From Alphaproteobacteria bacterium (lineage in GTDB: Bacteria > Pseudomonadota > Alphaproteobacteria > JANSWW01), in the NCBI GenBank assembly GCA_024743275.1, contig JANSWW010000001.1:248001-312000 (forward strand): 64,000 nucleotides of DNA, in the 5' to 3' direction. The notes beneath the pieces are model-generated. The model saw nothing but the letters and a program-made list of their open reading frames with translations, was not told where the DNA came from and searched no databases. The position numbers were made by a program, and so were the translations under genes. Shown piece after piece: positions 41,668 through 50,035 of the stretch (position 1 is its first letter; each line of letters begins with the position of its first letter).

Positions 41668-44187
41668 TTACTCTTCGCCCTCGCCGCCTTGCGGTTCTGC
41701 CCGCTTGGCCTTGAGGTCGAGTTCCTTGATGTCCTTGTCGATCTCCTTGATCTCGATCTCGATGTCGGACTTCTCCATATCCTGGGCGTGCCGTTCGGAC
41801 GCCTGATCGCGCTGCATCTGGTTGCGCTGGCGTTCGTTGGCCATCTGCTGATCGCCCTTGCGCAGTTCGCCGGCCAGCTTCGCCCGATCGGTTTCCTGAC
41901 GGGACCGGTTGGCTTCGCGGCTCTTGATGATGTCGCCTTCGATCTTCTCCCGCTGCCGCTGGATCGCCCCCTCCTCGCGCATGGCGGTGAGTTCCTTGTC
42001 CACCTGCCCCTTGGCCTGGACCTCAGCCACCTTCGTTTTGATGGCAACCTCCTCGGGGTTCGGCGGCTTCGGCATGGCGGCCAGGATCTGCTGGGCGGCC
42101 TGGGCCATCGGCACGGCGATCTGCTGCTCGATCTCGGGCGGGATGCCGCCCTCGGCAAGCTGCTCGACCGGGATGCCCAGTTGTTCGGCAGTCTGGATCG
42201 TGTACTTCATGGCGAAGTGCTCGACGATGTGCCCCTGCAGGGCCGCAACGGCGGTCTGCGAGGATTGTGCCATCATCGGGTCGTTCATCAGTGTCTGGAT
42301 GAACGCCATGTGAGACTGCATGTGCGCGTCATGGTGCTGTGCCAGCGACGGCTTGATGGCGCGGCCGGCAAGCGCGGCCGTGTTCTCCGAAAGGGCGTCC
42401 CCGGTCAGGGCTTCCTCTTCCGGCGGAAGATACCGCTCGATGTCCTCGTCTCCGAGGGCACGGTAGCTGTCCTCGAAGTGCGCCCGCATGTTGACGTTGA
42501 TCCCGTGCTGCTTCGCGTTCATGGCGAAGTTCAGCCGCTCCTGGGCCTTCAGCATCCGCTCCGTCTTGGACGATGCGCTGGGATCCGACGCCGGCATGAT
42601 GTCGATCTGGTCGGACCAGAGAACGGCTTCTTCCTCTTTCTCGACCGTCTCGGCGAAGACTTCCTTCAGCCGTTTCGCGTGCTCGTACTGCGCCTGGTAG
42701 AGACGCTGGTGCGTCACGGAGTCGACCTCGCCCTGCTTGTCGAGCAGAGCAAGCGTGGTGCCGACCGGCATCTCCTGCTTCATCTCCGCCAGGGACGAGT
42801 CCGCGGTGGAGGCGAGACGCCGGGTGGTCTCCTCCAAGTTCTGCATCAACTGCACCAGGCCCGGGTTCGGCCCCCGGAACGGCAGCATGACGATGCCCTT
42901 GTTCAGGTCGCCGTCGGGCGCGTCCACGTCCCGGAGTTCCCCGAAGGACAGCGGCGCGTCGTTGTCGTCGATATTCAGCGAGCGGGACTTGAAACCCGCC
43001 GGCATGTTGGCGAACTGGCCCGCGTCCACCGTGGCATTGAGGATCTTGTTGATCGCCGTCGCCGGATTGCCGATCAGGTGGACGTAACCGTAGCCGTAAA
43101 TCCCCGAGAGCGCCGGGAACAGCCGGTAGGCCGTGTAATAGCGCCGGCGGCGGAACATCTCGTCATCCTTCCGCCAGTTTCGGCGGATCGACAGCACCTT
43201 GCCGGTGCCGGTCTCGATGGTGACGATGTAGGGGATCGGGACATCGACCTCATCGCTGAAAGGGTCATCAGAGACAATGAGGTCAGTATGAATTTCGTGT
43301 AACCTATAGAACTCCTGGTCCAGTGTCAAACCGGATGGTGCAATTCCGGTAATTTCCTCCTTCGCCTCCTGGATCGCTTTTGCGTTTTGGTGGCTCATAT
43401 CCTCTTGCGGTGTGCCCAAATCGATCGATCGATAGGCCCCGATGTGCATGTAGTGCATCATCGTGGTAACGGGCATCGACGGGATTACCTCGGTCACGCG
43501 GGTCTCGTGCAGCGACGATGCGGCAAACGAGGCGATCAGGTTTTCCGACGGGATGAACCGAGAGGTCGGCCGCTGCAGGAGCGGGTCGTAATAGTCCTTC
43601 CGGAAGCCGGCCCCCTGGATCCCGACGCACAAGAGGAGTTGGTCGGTCTCGGCGAAATACTCCTCGGCGTCATGCCGGGCCCACCGGTTGAGCCGGGACT
43701 GGGACTCCCTGGCCGCATCGATGATGCGCGGATCACTGCCCCGCGCGACGCCCCGGAACGGGCCCCGCGGCGGCATGAGTTCCTTCATTGCTCGGGCTTG
43801 GTATCGATAGACAGCCTCCGCAACGAGTGGGTGGCGGATCGCGCTGGCCCCCTCGAACGGTGCTTCTTCATCTTCCTCGATTTTGAGACCCAGGAGGTCG
43901 AGTCCCTTGATGTAGGTTTCTTCCCACTCTTCCCGGCTCTTGGTGTCATCCTCGACCTGCTCCTGCAATTCACCAGCGATTTCGTCCAGATCACCCTCGT
44001 CCATGAACAGGGCGAGGTTGGCGTCGTGCTCGATGATGTCTTGCGGGGCTTGGGTCTCGTCGGGGTCGTCAAAGACGATTCCGCCGTCCTCCGTTTCGGT
44101 GTACCCGCGGGGGCCTTCGTCCTCCGGGATGGCGTGCTCGGTCGTGTCGAAACCCTCTCGGGCTTCGAGCGCCTTGAAAACAGGCAT
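41668..44187 (-). CDS. Portal protein (P22-type, large)
   Basis: An 839-aa portal, the dodecameric ring through which DNA is packaged and ejected. Seen: an acidic N-terminal arm; SREEWEETYIKGLDLLGLKIE and PFEGASAIRHPLVAEAVYRYQARAMKELMPP, which are typical of P22-like portals; the clip/wing region FYRLHEIHTDLIV; and GYGYVHLIGNPATAINKILNATVDAG. A very long C-terminal helix/coiled coil (about 690-835, Q/E/R-rich) would form the barrel. The length agrees with other large podoviral portals. It is encoded 12 nt after the large terminase gene. Confidence 0.9.
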   Translation of the reverse strand: MPVFKALEAREGFDTTEHAIPEDEGPRGYTETEDGGIVFDDPDETQAPQDIIEHDANLALFMDEGDLDEIAGELQEQVEDDTKSREEWEETYIKGLDLLGLKIEEDEEAPFEGASAIRHPLVAEAVYRYQARAMKELMPPRGPFRGVARGSDPRIIDAARESQSRLNRWARHDAEEYFAETDQLLLCVGIQGAGFRKDYYDPLLQRPTSRFIPSENLIASFAASSLHETRVTEVIPSMPVTTMMHYMHIGAYRSIDLGTPQEDMSHQNAKAIQEAKEEITGIAPSGLTLDQEFYRLHEIHTDLIVSDDPFSDEVDVPIPYIVTIETGTGKVLSIRRNWRKDDEMFRRRRYYTAYRLFPALSGIYGYGYVHLIGNPATAINKILNATVDAGQFANMPAGFKSRSLNIDDNDAPLSFGELRDVDAPDGDLNKGIVMLPFRGPNPGLVQLMQNLEETTRRLASTADSSLAEMKQEMPVGTTLALLDKQGEVDSVTHQRLYQAQYEHAKRLKEVFAETVEKEEEAVLWSDQIDIMPASDPSASSKTERMLKAQERLNFAMNAKQHGINVNMRAHFEDSYRALGDEDIERYLPPEEEALTGDALSENTAALAGRAIKPSLAQHHDAHMQSHMAFIQTLMNDPMMAQSSQTAVAALQGHIVEHFAMKYTIQTAEQLGIPVEQLAEGGIPPEIEQQIAVPMAQAAQQILAAMPKPPNPEEVAIKTKVAEVQAKGQVDKELTAMREEGAIQRQREKIEGDIIKSREANRSRQETDRAKLAGELRKGDQQMANERQRNQMQRDQASERHAQDMEKSDIEIEIKEIDKDIKELDLKAKRAEPQGGEGEE
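43284..43306. repeat. 23-bp exact repeat, copy 1 (inside portal gene)
   Basis: Starts CAGTATGAATTTCGTG and ends TAACCTA; identical to 59190-59212, same orientation. It lies in the portal codons for YRLHEIHT. A related word is at 63068-63082. Confidence 0.8.
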
Positions 44188-44199
44188 GGGCGGTCCTCG

Positions 44200-46845
44200 C
44201 TAGTATGAGCGCCGGCGGCGCGGACGGCGCACCCGGGTATCCGGCTTCGGATCTTCCGGGTGCTGGGAGTAACGGCCCTCGCGGAGCCGCCAGAGGGCTT
44301 GGGTCACGCTGTCCACGAAGTCGTCGTGCTTGCCGAACGGGAACGCGGCGCATTCCTCGATGCAGTCTTCGGTGGCCTGGCGCGGCATGAAGTAGGTGCG
44401 GCCGCCATGGAGGATCCCGCTGACGGCGTTGGCCCGGGCGATCTTGTCCTTGTCAGGCCGGTAGGTGCTGACCGGGAGCCCGCGGTGATGGAGTTCCTGC
44501 CAGAGGGACTGCCCGCTGGCCTTCTTCTCGATCAGGACGTTGGTGGGCTCCCACTTCTGATAGGCGAGCAGCGACTTCTGGACCAATTCGGGGAAATCCC
44601 ATCGGCCCTTCATCGCGCCGCAGAGCATCTGGTGCGGTGTTTTCTCCTGGTCGAGGAAGACGCCCCAGGTGGTGCAGGCCGAGAAGTCGGCATGGTCCGC
44701 CTTCGAGAAGGCCGTATCCCAGGACTGCAGGGTGAACACGAACTCGGGATAGTCGCCGTCGAGCCAGGCTTTCTTCTGGCTGTCGGTGAACTTCTCCGGG
44801 GGCGTCCCGTGGCCCCACTCGACCCAATAGTCCCGCTTGAGGATGGCGCCTTCTTCATTGGTGGGCCGCTGCATGTAGAGCGCGTTCCACTGCCAGGAGG
44901 GCATCTCCTTTTTGATCGAGAGCATTTCTTCCAGGTCGTAGAGTTCCGGGAAGAGGGCTTCGCCCGCCTGGGCGCCGTCGCCGAGCAGCTTGGCCGCGTC
45001 GTCATCGAGGATCGCCGGCAGATCGATGTTGACCCACTGCTCCGAGTCTTCCTCCTGGGCCCGGCGCAACAGCCAACCGAGAAGGTCATCCTCGTGCCAT
45101 CTCGTGGCGATGCAGACGATGCAACCGCCGGGGAGCATCCGGGACCGGAAGCCGCCCGGGAACCAGTTGTTGACGGAGTTCCGCGCTGTCTCTGACCAGG
45201 CTGTCTGTTCTGAGATCGGGTCATCGATGATGCCGAGATTGCCACGCTTACCGGCAATGGCGGTGCCGACACCGGCGCAGGCATACTTGCCCGGGATCCG
45301 CCGGCCCTTCGGCGGGACGATTTCCCACTCTTCCACCCGGTTCACTTCGGTGGACAGCACCGTGTTCGGGAAGATGGCCCGATAGTCCTCGTCCCGGATC
45401 AGGTTGCGGGCCTGACGGGAGAAGCCTTCCACAAGGGACGTGGTGTGTGAGGCGTGCAGGATTCGATCGGTCGGCTTGCGGCCCAGCCACCATGCCGGCA
45501 GGAAGACCGAGCCCATGAGGGACTTGCTGTTGTGCGTCGTGACCATGTTGTCAACGAGGTAAAGCCCGTCTTCCCGATCTACCGTGATACAGCGTCCTGG
45601 GCGAGGATTGCGAGAAGGGCGAACTGCCACAATAGAAAGCCGCCGCTGCTTCACGACCGCGTTGGTGCTCTTGCGTTTTACCTTGCACGGAACCGTAAGT
45701 GTTGGGGCGAAATTGACCGCCCAAGCAGTCTGTTTCGATTCGATCCCCCAAGTCGAGTCGGGGGCCGGTTCACGCTTCTCTAAATAGGGCCGGAACCCGA
45801 GCCCTGCGGCGAGCCTGAACACCCCATCGATCAGTTGCTTATTACAGTTCACGAAGCGGTATCGAATGCGGCCCTTGTCAAGAGAGCCGTCGCTATCGAG
45901 AAGCCCTGCCAACAGGTCAAGCCTTTGAGGTATAGAAGCCCCAAAGTACGCTTCTGGAATGTGCTTGTTATTCCAGACTTCTGCGGCCCGCAACTCACGG
46001 GTCATCCTCCCCGCGTTGCCCCTACCCTTCTTCCCCCCAAAGTACGATGTCCTACAGGTCGTGGTCGCGTGGATCGGCTCCGAAGACACTTTGAACCCAC
46101 GACGCCGGATTTCTTGGATAGGTTCAGGGTCATTAGGATGCCACGTTATGGCGCACTTCCCTTGGGTCCCGTCACCCAACCAGACGCCTAGCATATAGGG
46201 ATCTGCAGGCAGGTCTTTTGGCTCGCCTTCAATCGGCGCCGTAAGCGGCAACTGAAACCGATACCGAACCGGCCCGTTACCGCCTGTATTCGCTTGGTTC
46301 AACCGGATGGGGCGCTTTGTCCGCGGACTAGGATCAATGAAGTAGGAAGTGGGGACCGTTCGCCATTTTGTCTGTCCTCGATCCCACACGGTCCAACGGT
46401 GGTTCCGGTGAACAGTGATGATGTCCCCGTTCGAGATCTCGACATCAATGTCCGCTTCCGCTTCTTTGCTTACTGCGATAATCCGAGTCGTCTTTCCATC
46501 AGGCCCATAGACTAAATCGCCCGGGTCAAGATCGCCGTGCTGCCGGATGCCAGAAGGCGTTGGAACTGGGGTGTCGTGGGCACAAAGATGCCCAGGCGGC
46601 ATCGAAATCATAACCCGGCGCACCTTGCCTTCGAGCATCGACTCGAAGACCTCGGCCATCAGCTTGTGGTGCCGGCCGACCAAGAACTCCGGGTCCATGG
46701 CCTTCACGAACGAGAGAAAGTCCGTGCTGACCCTTTTTCTTTGTCGGTCTTTGCGAGCGCCCTGGATCGCATTCAGCAAGAGGGCCTGGTCGCGGGCAGA
46801 GAGTTCGTTGGGATCGAGGTCGATCAGGCCGGGGGTCGCTGCCAT
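44200..46845 (-). CDS. terL: Terminase large subunit, intein-interrupted
   Basis: An 881-aa precursor: a 529-aa terminase (ATPase plus nuclease motor that packages DNA) with a 352-aa intein at residues 88-439. After splicing, Walker A reads SMPPGHL/SKSLMGS; Walker B is GNLGIIDDP. Nuclease-domain acids lie in LQSWDTAFSKADHADFS, VLIEKKASGQSLWQEL and FGKHDDFVDSVTQAL, the last typical of Terminase_6-type C-domains. The start MAATPGL at 46845 has GGAG 7 nt upstream. A terminator hairpin ends right at this Shine-Dalgarno. The gene is far (5.4 kb) from the small subunit. Confidence 0.93.
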   Translation of the reverse strand: MAATPGLIDLDPNELSARDQALLLNAIQGARKDRQRKRVSTDFLSFVKAMDPEFLVGRHHKLMAEVFESMLEGKVRRVMISMPPGHLCAHDTPVPTPSGIRQHGDLDPGDLVYGPDGKTTRIIAVSKEAEADIDVEISNGDIITVHRNHRWTVWDRGQTKWRTVPTSYFIDPSPRTKRPIRLNQANTGGNGPVRYRFQLPLTAPIEGEPKDLPADPYMLGVWLGDGTQGKCAITWHPNDPEPIQEIRRRGFKVSSEPIHATTTCRTSYFGGKKGRGNAGRMTRELRAAEVWNNKHIPEAYFGASIPQRLDLLAGLLDSDGSLDKGRIRYRFVNCNKQLIDGVFRLAAGLGFRPYLEKREPAPDSTWGIESKQTAWAVNFAPTLTVPCKVKRKSTNAVVKQRRLSIVAVRPSRNPRPGRCITVDREDGLYLVDNMVTTHNSKSLMGSVFLPAWWLGRKPTDRILHASHTTSLVEGFSRQARNLIRDEDYRAIFPNTVLSTEVNRVEEWEIVPPKGRRIPGKYACAGVGTAIAGKRGNLGIIDDPISEQTAWSETARNSVNNWFPGGFRSRMLPGGCIVCIATRWHEDDLLGWLLRRAQEEDSEQWVNIDLPAILDDDAAKLLGDGAQAGEALFPELYDLEEMLSIKKEMPSWQWNALYMQRPTNEEGAILKRDYWVEWGHGTPPEKFTDSQKKAWLDGDYPEFVFTLQSWDTAFSKADHADFSACTTWGVFLDQEKTPHQMLCGAMKGRWDFPELVQKSLLAYQKWEPTNVLIEKKASGQSLWQELHHRGLPVSTYRPDKDKIARANAVSGILHGGRTYFMPRQATEDCIEECAAFPFGKHDDFVDSVTQALWRLREGRYSQHPEDPKPDTRVRRPRRRRSY
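45529..46584 (-). other. Intein with LAGLIDADG-type endonuclease domain in TerL
   Basis: 352 aa. The N-terminal splice block begins with Cys1 (CAHDTPVPTPSG) and is followed by block B-like ITVHRNHRWTVWD. A DOD endonuclease core has LLAGLLDSDGSLDKG (one clear motif) and an earlier YMLGVWLGDGT (first motif). The C-terminal block is GLYLVDNMVTTHN with the essential His-Asn, followed by Ser+1 of the extein. All splicing residues are present, so it should be active. It is inserted exactly in the ATPase P-loop. Confidence 0.93.
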
Positions 46846-46855
46846 TCGATGCTCC

Positions 46856-46882
46856 AAAAAAAAGCCCCGCACGAGGCGGGGC
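46856..46882 (-). terminator. Rho-independent terminator immediately before terL
   Basis: Leftward transcript: stem GCCCCGC/GCGGGGC around a 5-nt loop, then eight Ts, directly followed by GGAGCATCGAATG of terL. Reading into terL therefore requires read-through or antitermination. Confidence 0.85.
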
Positions 46883-46908
46883 AGTTGGCAAGTTTCCCGG
46901 GCTGGGAC

Positions 46909-47193
46909 TTATATCTCATCGACTTCGCGGACTTCGTATCGCGGTGCGATGGTGGTTCCGACGGGCAGCCGATCGAGAAGCTGGTCAATGACGTGATCCT
47001 GGCGCGGGCCTTGAGCAACGAACGCTTCGACATCCTCGCCGTCGAACTCGCCTTCCCAGCCGATCCCCCCGCCGCCGCCTTTGAAGCGCAGGCGATAGAG
47101 AACGACCGGGACCGGTTCCTTGTAGAAGAGAGCGGGCCTCGTCATGTCTGGGATCTTGGTGCCCAGTTCGGCGGGTTTCTTCTTGGCAGCCAT
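46909..47193 (-). CDS. Hypothetical phage protein
   Basis: A 94-aa protein, MAAKKKPAELGTKIPDMTRP.., with a Gly-rich loop (FKGGGGGIGWEGEFDGED) and an acidic end. It is adjacent to the Tad2-like gene (1-nt gap between its start and that gene's stop). It is the last gene before the terL-proximal terminator. No family recognised. Confidence 0.65.
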   Translation of the reverse strand: MAAKKKPAELGTKIPDMTRPALFYKEPVPVVLYRLRFKGGGGGIGWEGEFDGEDVEAFVAQGPRQDHVIDQLLDRLPVGTTIAPRYEVREVDEI

Positions 47194-47460
47194 TCAGCCC
47201 TCCACCAGTTCCCAGTCGTCAGCGAGCAGGTCCGACTGTGAGGCCAGCCAGGGCACGACGGTGCCTTGAGCAGTGCGCATGTCGATGTGCGGCTGGTAGT
47301 TGATCTCCGTGCCCTTGGGGTAGATCCCGAGCAGCGGCGGCCGGTTGACCTTGAAGTTCGACCCGGGGACCAAGAAGAGGAACATGCCCTTCCCGTTCCA
47401 GCCGGAACGGCAAACGCGCTTCCCTTCCTTGATCGCTGAAAGTGCTTCGCTGAAATCCAT
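47194..47460 (-). CDS. DUF2829 / Tad2-family protein (candidate anti-Thoeris)
   Basis: An 88-aa protein. MDFSEALSAIKEGKRVCRSGWNGKGMFLFLVPG begins it and VPWLASQSDLLADDWELVEG ends it. These are the DUF2829 hallmarks (F-x-E-A-L-x-x-x-K-x-G-K-x-V-x-R-x-G-W-N-G and D-L-L-A-x-D-W). Tad2 proteins of this family sequester the cyclic nucleotide signals made by Thoeris defence. The start at 47460 shares an A with the upstream lipoprotein stop (TGATG). Family is clear; anti-defence activity is inferred. Confidence 0.82.
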   Translation of the reverse strand: MDFSEALSAIKEGKRVCRSGWNGKGMFLFLVPGSNFKVNRPPLLGIYPKGTEINYQPHIDMRTAQGTVVPWLASQSDLLADDWELVEG

Positions 47461-47708
47461 CAGTCGAACCTCACCGTCGAGCCCTTGCCCACGAGCCCGG
47501 AGCAGACGACACCGGTGTAGGTCTTGCCGTCGCGCGTGGCCTTGAACTTGGTGGAATAGGTGTCGCCTTCTCCGCAGCCGAACATGGACCAGCCGCCCAC
47601 CTTCACCACTTCGAGGCCCTGCCCTTCGAGCGCGCGCTTGGCGCCGCTTGGGTCGTCGCAAGCGGCCAGGCCGAGCATGGCCACCGCTGCAATCAAAGTG
47701 CGATTCAT
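47460..47708 (-). CDS. Small phage lipoprotein
   Basis: An 82-aa protein. MNRTLIAAVAMLGLAAC is a lipoprotein signal with lipobox LAAC (Cys17). The mature part, KVGGWSMFGCGEGDTYSTKFKATRDGKTYTGVVCSG, has two further Cys likely disulphide-bonded in the periplasm. Proteins of this sort in prophages can alter superinfection, but no evidence here decides. ATGA overlap with the upstream gene, TGATG with the Tad2-like gene. Confidence 0.75.
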   Translation of the reverse strand: MNRTLIAAVAMLGLAACDDPSGAKRALEGQGLEVVKVGGWSMFGCGEGDTYSTKFKATRDGKTYTGVVCSGLVGKGSTVRFD

Positions 47709-48058
47709 GTGTTCCCACTCCTTATGGTCTTGGTCTGGTATGGCGGGGTGCATTGCTCCCCGCAGACTTGGCAGACGGCCGGTGCGCCGATCTGCGGTGA
47801 TGCTTCGAGCAGTTGGACTTTGCTGGACCAGAACTCACCGGGTCCGAAGGCTTCGTTGACCCGGAACAGGTGATGGCCGTTCACGCAGGTCACGATGTCT
47901 CCCGGCTGCATGGTCTCGACGACCGGCGCCGGGTTGCGGACAACGATGGGCTGCTTGGATTGGTTTGCCCCGGCGTTGGGATGGACACCGGGGCGAGCCG
48001 AAACCCCGCCATGGTCAGGTGAGACTCCATTGGTGTGATGCTTCGGCTGTTCTGTCAC
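47705..48058 (-). CDS. Zinc-binding-like hypothetical protein
   Basis: A 117-aa protein. Residues 1-45 are hydrophilic and Asn/Pro-rich. The second half has IVTCVNGHHLFRV and VCQVCGEQCTPP, giving a possible Cys/His zinc knuckle. Overlaps the adenine methyltransferase stop (ATGA). No named family. Confidence 0.6.
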   Translation of the reverse strand: MTEQPKHHTNGVSPDHGGVSARPGVHPNAGANQSKQPIVVRNPAPVVETMQPGDIVTCVNGHHLFRVNEAFGPGEFWSSKVQLLEASPQIGAPAVCQVCGEQCTPPYQTKTIRSGNT

Positions 48059-48627
48059 GCCTCCCTCCCCTCATAGACCAGTTGGGCGGGGCCGGTGTGC
48101 CCGGGCTTCCAGACGTACCAGGCGTAATTGTGGCGCGGGCTCGCCTTCAGTTCGCGGTCGGGGAACCAGATCGGGCGGCTAGTGAGAACGATTTTCATGG
48201 CCAGGCTACTCGTGAGGTCCCATCGCTTGGCCGCGCAGTCCCATTCCTGGCGGGCCAGGAGCGCGACCGGCACACGCCAATGATCGGAACGGCGCAGGGT
48301 TGCCCGGGCCCAGTCGTCTAGGATCTTGAACGGCGGGTTGGTGATGATGGCGTCGATCCCCGGCGGCGCACTGAGGTCGTCTTCGAGGAAGTCGCCCAGC
48401 ACAATGTCGTGGCGCTGCGGGTTCAGGTCCGATCCGTAGGTGTTGAGGCCGTTGCCTTCGAGCACGTCCAGGATGGCGCCATCGCCGGCGGCCGGTTCCC
48501 ATACCTTTGCATTGAACGGCAGGATCAGCCGCCGAAGCAGGGCTTCCGTCACCCATGCGGGCGTCCTGTAGAAGTCATCCGGCTCCCGCGCGTAGCGGGA
48601 TGCGCCGAGCATCGCGGTATCGCTCAT
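48055..48627 (-). CDS. Phage N6-adenine DNA methyltransferase
   Basis: A 190-aa methyltransferase. DDFYRTPAWVTEALLRRL, motif I VWEPAAGDGAILDVL, the acidic loop YGSDLNP, and motif IV IITNPPFKILDDW are all present; the tail has ALLARQEWDCAAKRW. It is short and lacks a separate target-recognition domain, like small phage Dam-like enzymes. Start at 48627 overlaps the next gene upstream by ATGA. It likely modifies phage DNA to escape host nucleases. Confidence 0.85.
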   Translation of the reverse strand: MSDTAMLGASRYAREPDDFYRTPAWVTEALLRRLILPFNAKVWEPAAGDGAILDVLEGNGLNTYGSDLNPQRHDIVLGDFLEDDLSAPPGIDAIITNPPFKILDDWARATLRRSDHWRVPVALLARQEWDCAAKRWDLTSSLAMKIVLTSRPIWFPDRELKASPRHNYAWYVWKPGHTGPAQLVYEGREA

Positions 48628-48854
48628 ATCGACCACCCTGTTCCGCCATGGGCTTTGGGCAGCTTCGGCGGGTGGTTCGGCAGATCCCGCTTGTACCGGG
48701 CGACAACAGCCTCGAAGTGTTCGGCTGCCGCTTTGCACTCCGCTGCGGATACATCGTCGCCCCGGCGTATGGCCTTCCGAAGGGCGGCCCGCTCGCTCTT
48801 GGCGATGCGGGATCCGACATCGATCATGCCTTCCATGTATGCACGCTTGCTCAT
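48624..48854 (-). CDS. Hypothetical protein
   Basis: A 76-aa basic helical protein, MSKRAYMEGMIDVGSRIAKS.., ending LPKAHGGTGWSI. Coupled by ATGA overlaps at both ends. No recognised domain. Confidence 0.62.
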   Translation of the reverse strand: MSKRAYMEGMIDVGSRIAKSERAALRKAIRRGDDVSAAECKAAAEHFEAVVARYKRDLPNHPPKLPKAHGGTGWSI

Positions 48855-49033
48855 CGGGACCGTGCGACCTCCATCTTGCCGAGGGCGGCGCCGATTTCGG
48901 CATTCAGCTTCAACAGCCCGCGCTCATTGATTTCGATCTGCTCGACTCGGTGCTCGTCGTACCGGTAGATGTTGAGGGTGGCCGTCTGTCCGGTGATGTG
49001 GACGATGGCAACGTCGGGAATGCGATTGCTCAT
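48851..49033 (-). CDS. Hypothetical protein
   Basis: A 60-aa protein, MSNRIPDVAIVHITGQTATL.., a predicted beta-hairpin then a helix. Start at 49033 overlaps the upstream stop (ATGA), which decides between this and an earlier in-frame ATG. Function unknown. Confidence 0.62.
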   Translation of the reverse strand: MSNRIPDVAIVHITGQTATLNIYRYDEHRVEQIEINERGLLKLNAEIGAALGKMEVARSR

Positions 49034-49485
49034 TGACCTGGGCTCCATGCCTGCCCGTCCTCGCAGCCGAGCATGAACTGGGAGACGGTCCACAGGCCGT
49101 GGAGGTAGCCGTCACCGAACGCATCGATGTCGTGCTTCTCTTCCAGCCATTTGATCTGGATCTCGTAGGCTTCCCGCTCGCGGTCGCCGAGGCAGGCGTA
49201 ATCGTCGAGCCGGGTGTCCTGGACGTAGTGGACCAGTTCGTGGAGCAGGATCGATTGCGGGAACGGGTCGTTCAGGTCGAGGTTTTGGTCCAGGCCGATA
49301 TGACCGGTGCCCAGGTAATAGGTGCCCAGGACCTCTTCCCCGAACGCGGCGTCACACGGCCGCCCCGCGACCATCTGGCAGAGTTCCTGTTGCTCGTACT
49401 TCCGGACCTTCACGTCATAGTCCGGAACGGGGCCGCCCATCTGGACGACAACATAGGCCAACAGGCCCGCAATCATGTCTTTCAT
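49030..49485 (-). CDS. Predicted secreted/membrane-anchored HExxH protein
   Basis: A 151-aa protein with a hydrophobic N-terminus (MKDMIAGLLAYVVVQMGG). The central zinc-metallopeptidase motif is ILLHELVHYVQD (HExxH), with EREAYEIQIKWL downstream supplying a possible third ligand Glu. This resembles the DUF6647 type found in phages. Start at 49485 overlaps the upstream stop (ATGA). Substrate unknown; it might act on envelope proteins. Confidence 0.72.
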   Translation of the reverse strand: MKDMIAGLLAYVVVQMGGPVPDYDVKVRKYEQQELCQMVAGRPCDAAFGEEVLGTYYLGTGHIGLDQNLDLNDPFPQSILLHELVHYVQDTRLDDYACLGDREREAYEIQIKWLEEKHDIDAFGDGYLHGLWTVSQFMLGCEDGQAWSPGQ

Positions 49486-49760
49486 GCTGCCACCCATACG
49501 ATCATGTTTTTGCCGTTTTTGTTTTTGCGCCGCTGGCCGCTGTCGATGATTTTCCCTGACAGCTTCAATTCTGTGCAGCGAGGGCGGATCGAGCCGTAGT
49601 GTTGGCTCAATCGGTCTGCGGTTTCATCGGCGGTGAGCCCGATCGGGCCCGCCCTCTTGATGGCGGCAAGCGCCTGATCCCGAAGTGTCCGCGCGTCCAC
49701 GCCTTCGAAGGCTTCGCGTGACGTGTCCGTCTTGCCGGCGGCATAGGTCAGGAGGTCCAT
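49482..49760 (-). CDS. Winged-helix-like small protein
   Basis: A 92-aa protein. The C-terminal two-thirds form a winged-helix pattern (AIKRAGPIGLTADETADRLSQHYGSIRPRCTELKLSGKIIDSG). The basic wing is QRRKNKNGKNMIVWVA. Such proteins occur in early or middle operons of phages. It may bind DNA; no target is visible. Confidence 0.65.
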   Translation of the reverse strand: MDLLTYAAGKTDTSREAFEGVDARTLRDQALAAIKRAGPIGLTADETADRLSQHYGSIRPRCTELKLSGKIIDSGQRRKNKNGKNMIVWVAA

Positions 49761-50035
49761 CACCGGTCCTCCATGACTTGGCCCCAGCCTAGCGTCAGGC
49801 CGCAGCACCCGTATTTTTCGCTATCCCCCTTCGGCATTGGCTTGTTGGCGCGCAGGTTGCGCTTGTCGCTGATGTAACTCTCATCGAAGGCCGCCCACTG
49901 GCTGCACTTGGAGCCGATGCATGTGCTGTCAGACGAATTTCTTTTCATTATTCTGAACGCATTTGACGGGCCCTCCGGCGACCAAAGCCGCACATGCGGG
50001 CACCAGCAGTCCGATGCTTTGCGGATCTCGGTCAT
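49760..50035 (-). CDS. Cys-rich small phage protein
   Basis: A 91-aa protein. Cysteines appear as CWCP, CIGSKCSQW and CCGLTLGWG, fitting a zinc- or metal-binding fold. The pattern MTEIRKASDCWCPHVR..CIGSKCSQWA is widespread in siphovirus and podovirus genomes. TGATG overlap downstream. Function unknown. Confidence 0.7.
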   Translation of the reverse strand: MTEIRKASDCWCPHVRLWSPEGPSNAFRIMKRNSSDSTCIGSKCSQWAAFDESYISDKRNLRANKPMPKGDSEKYGCCGLTLGWGQVMEDR

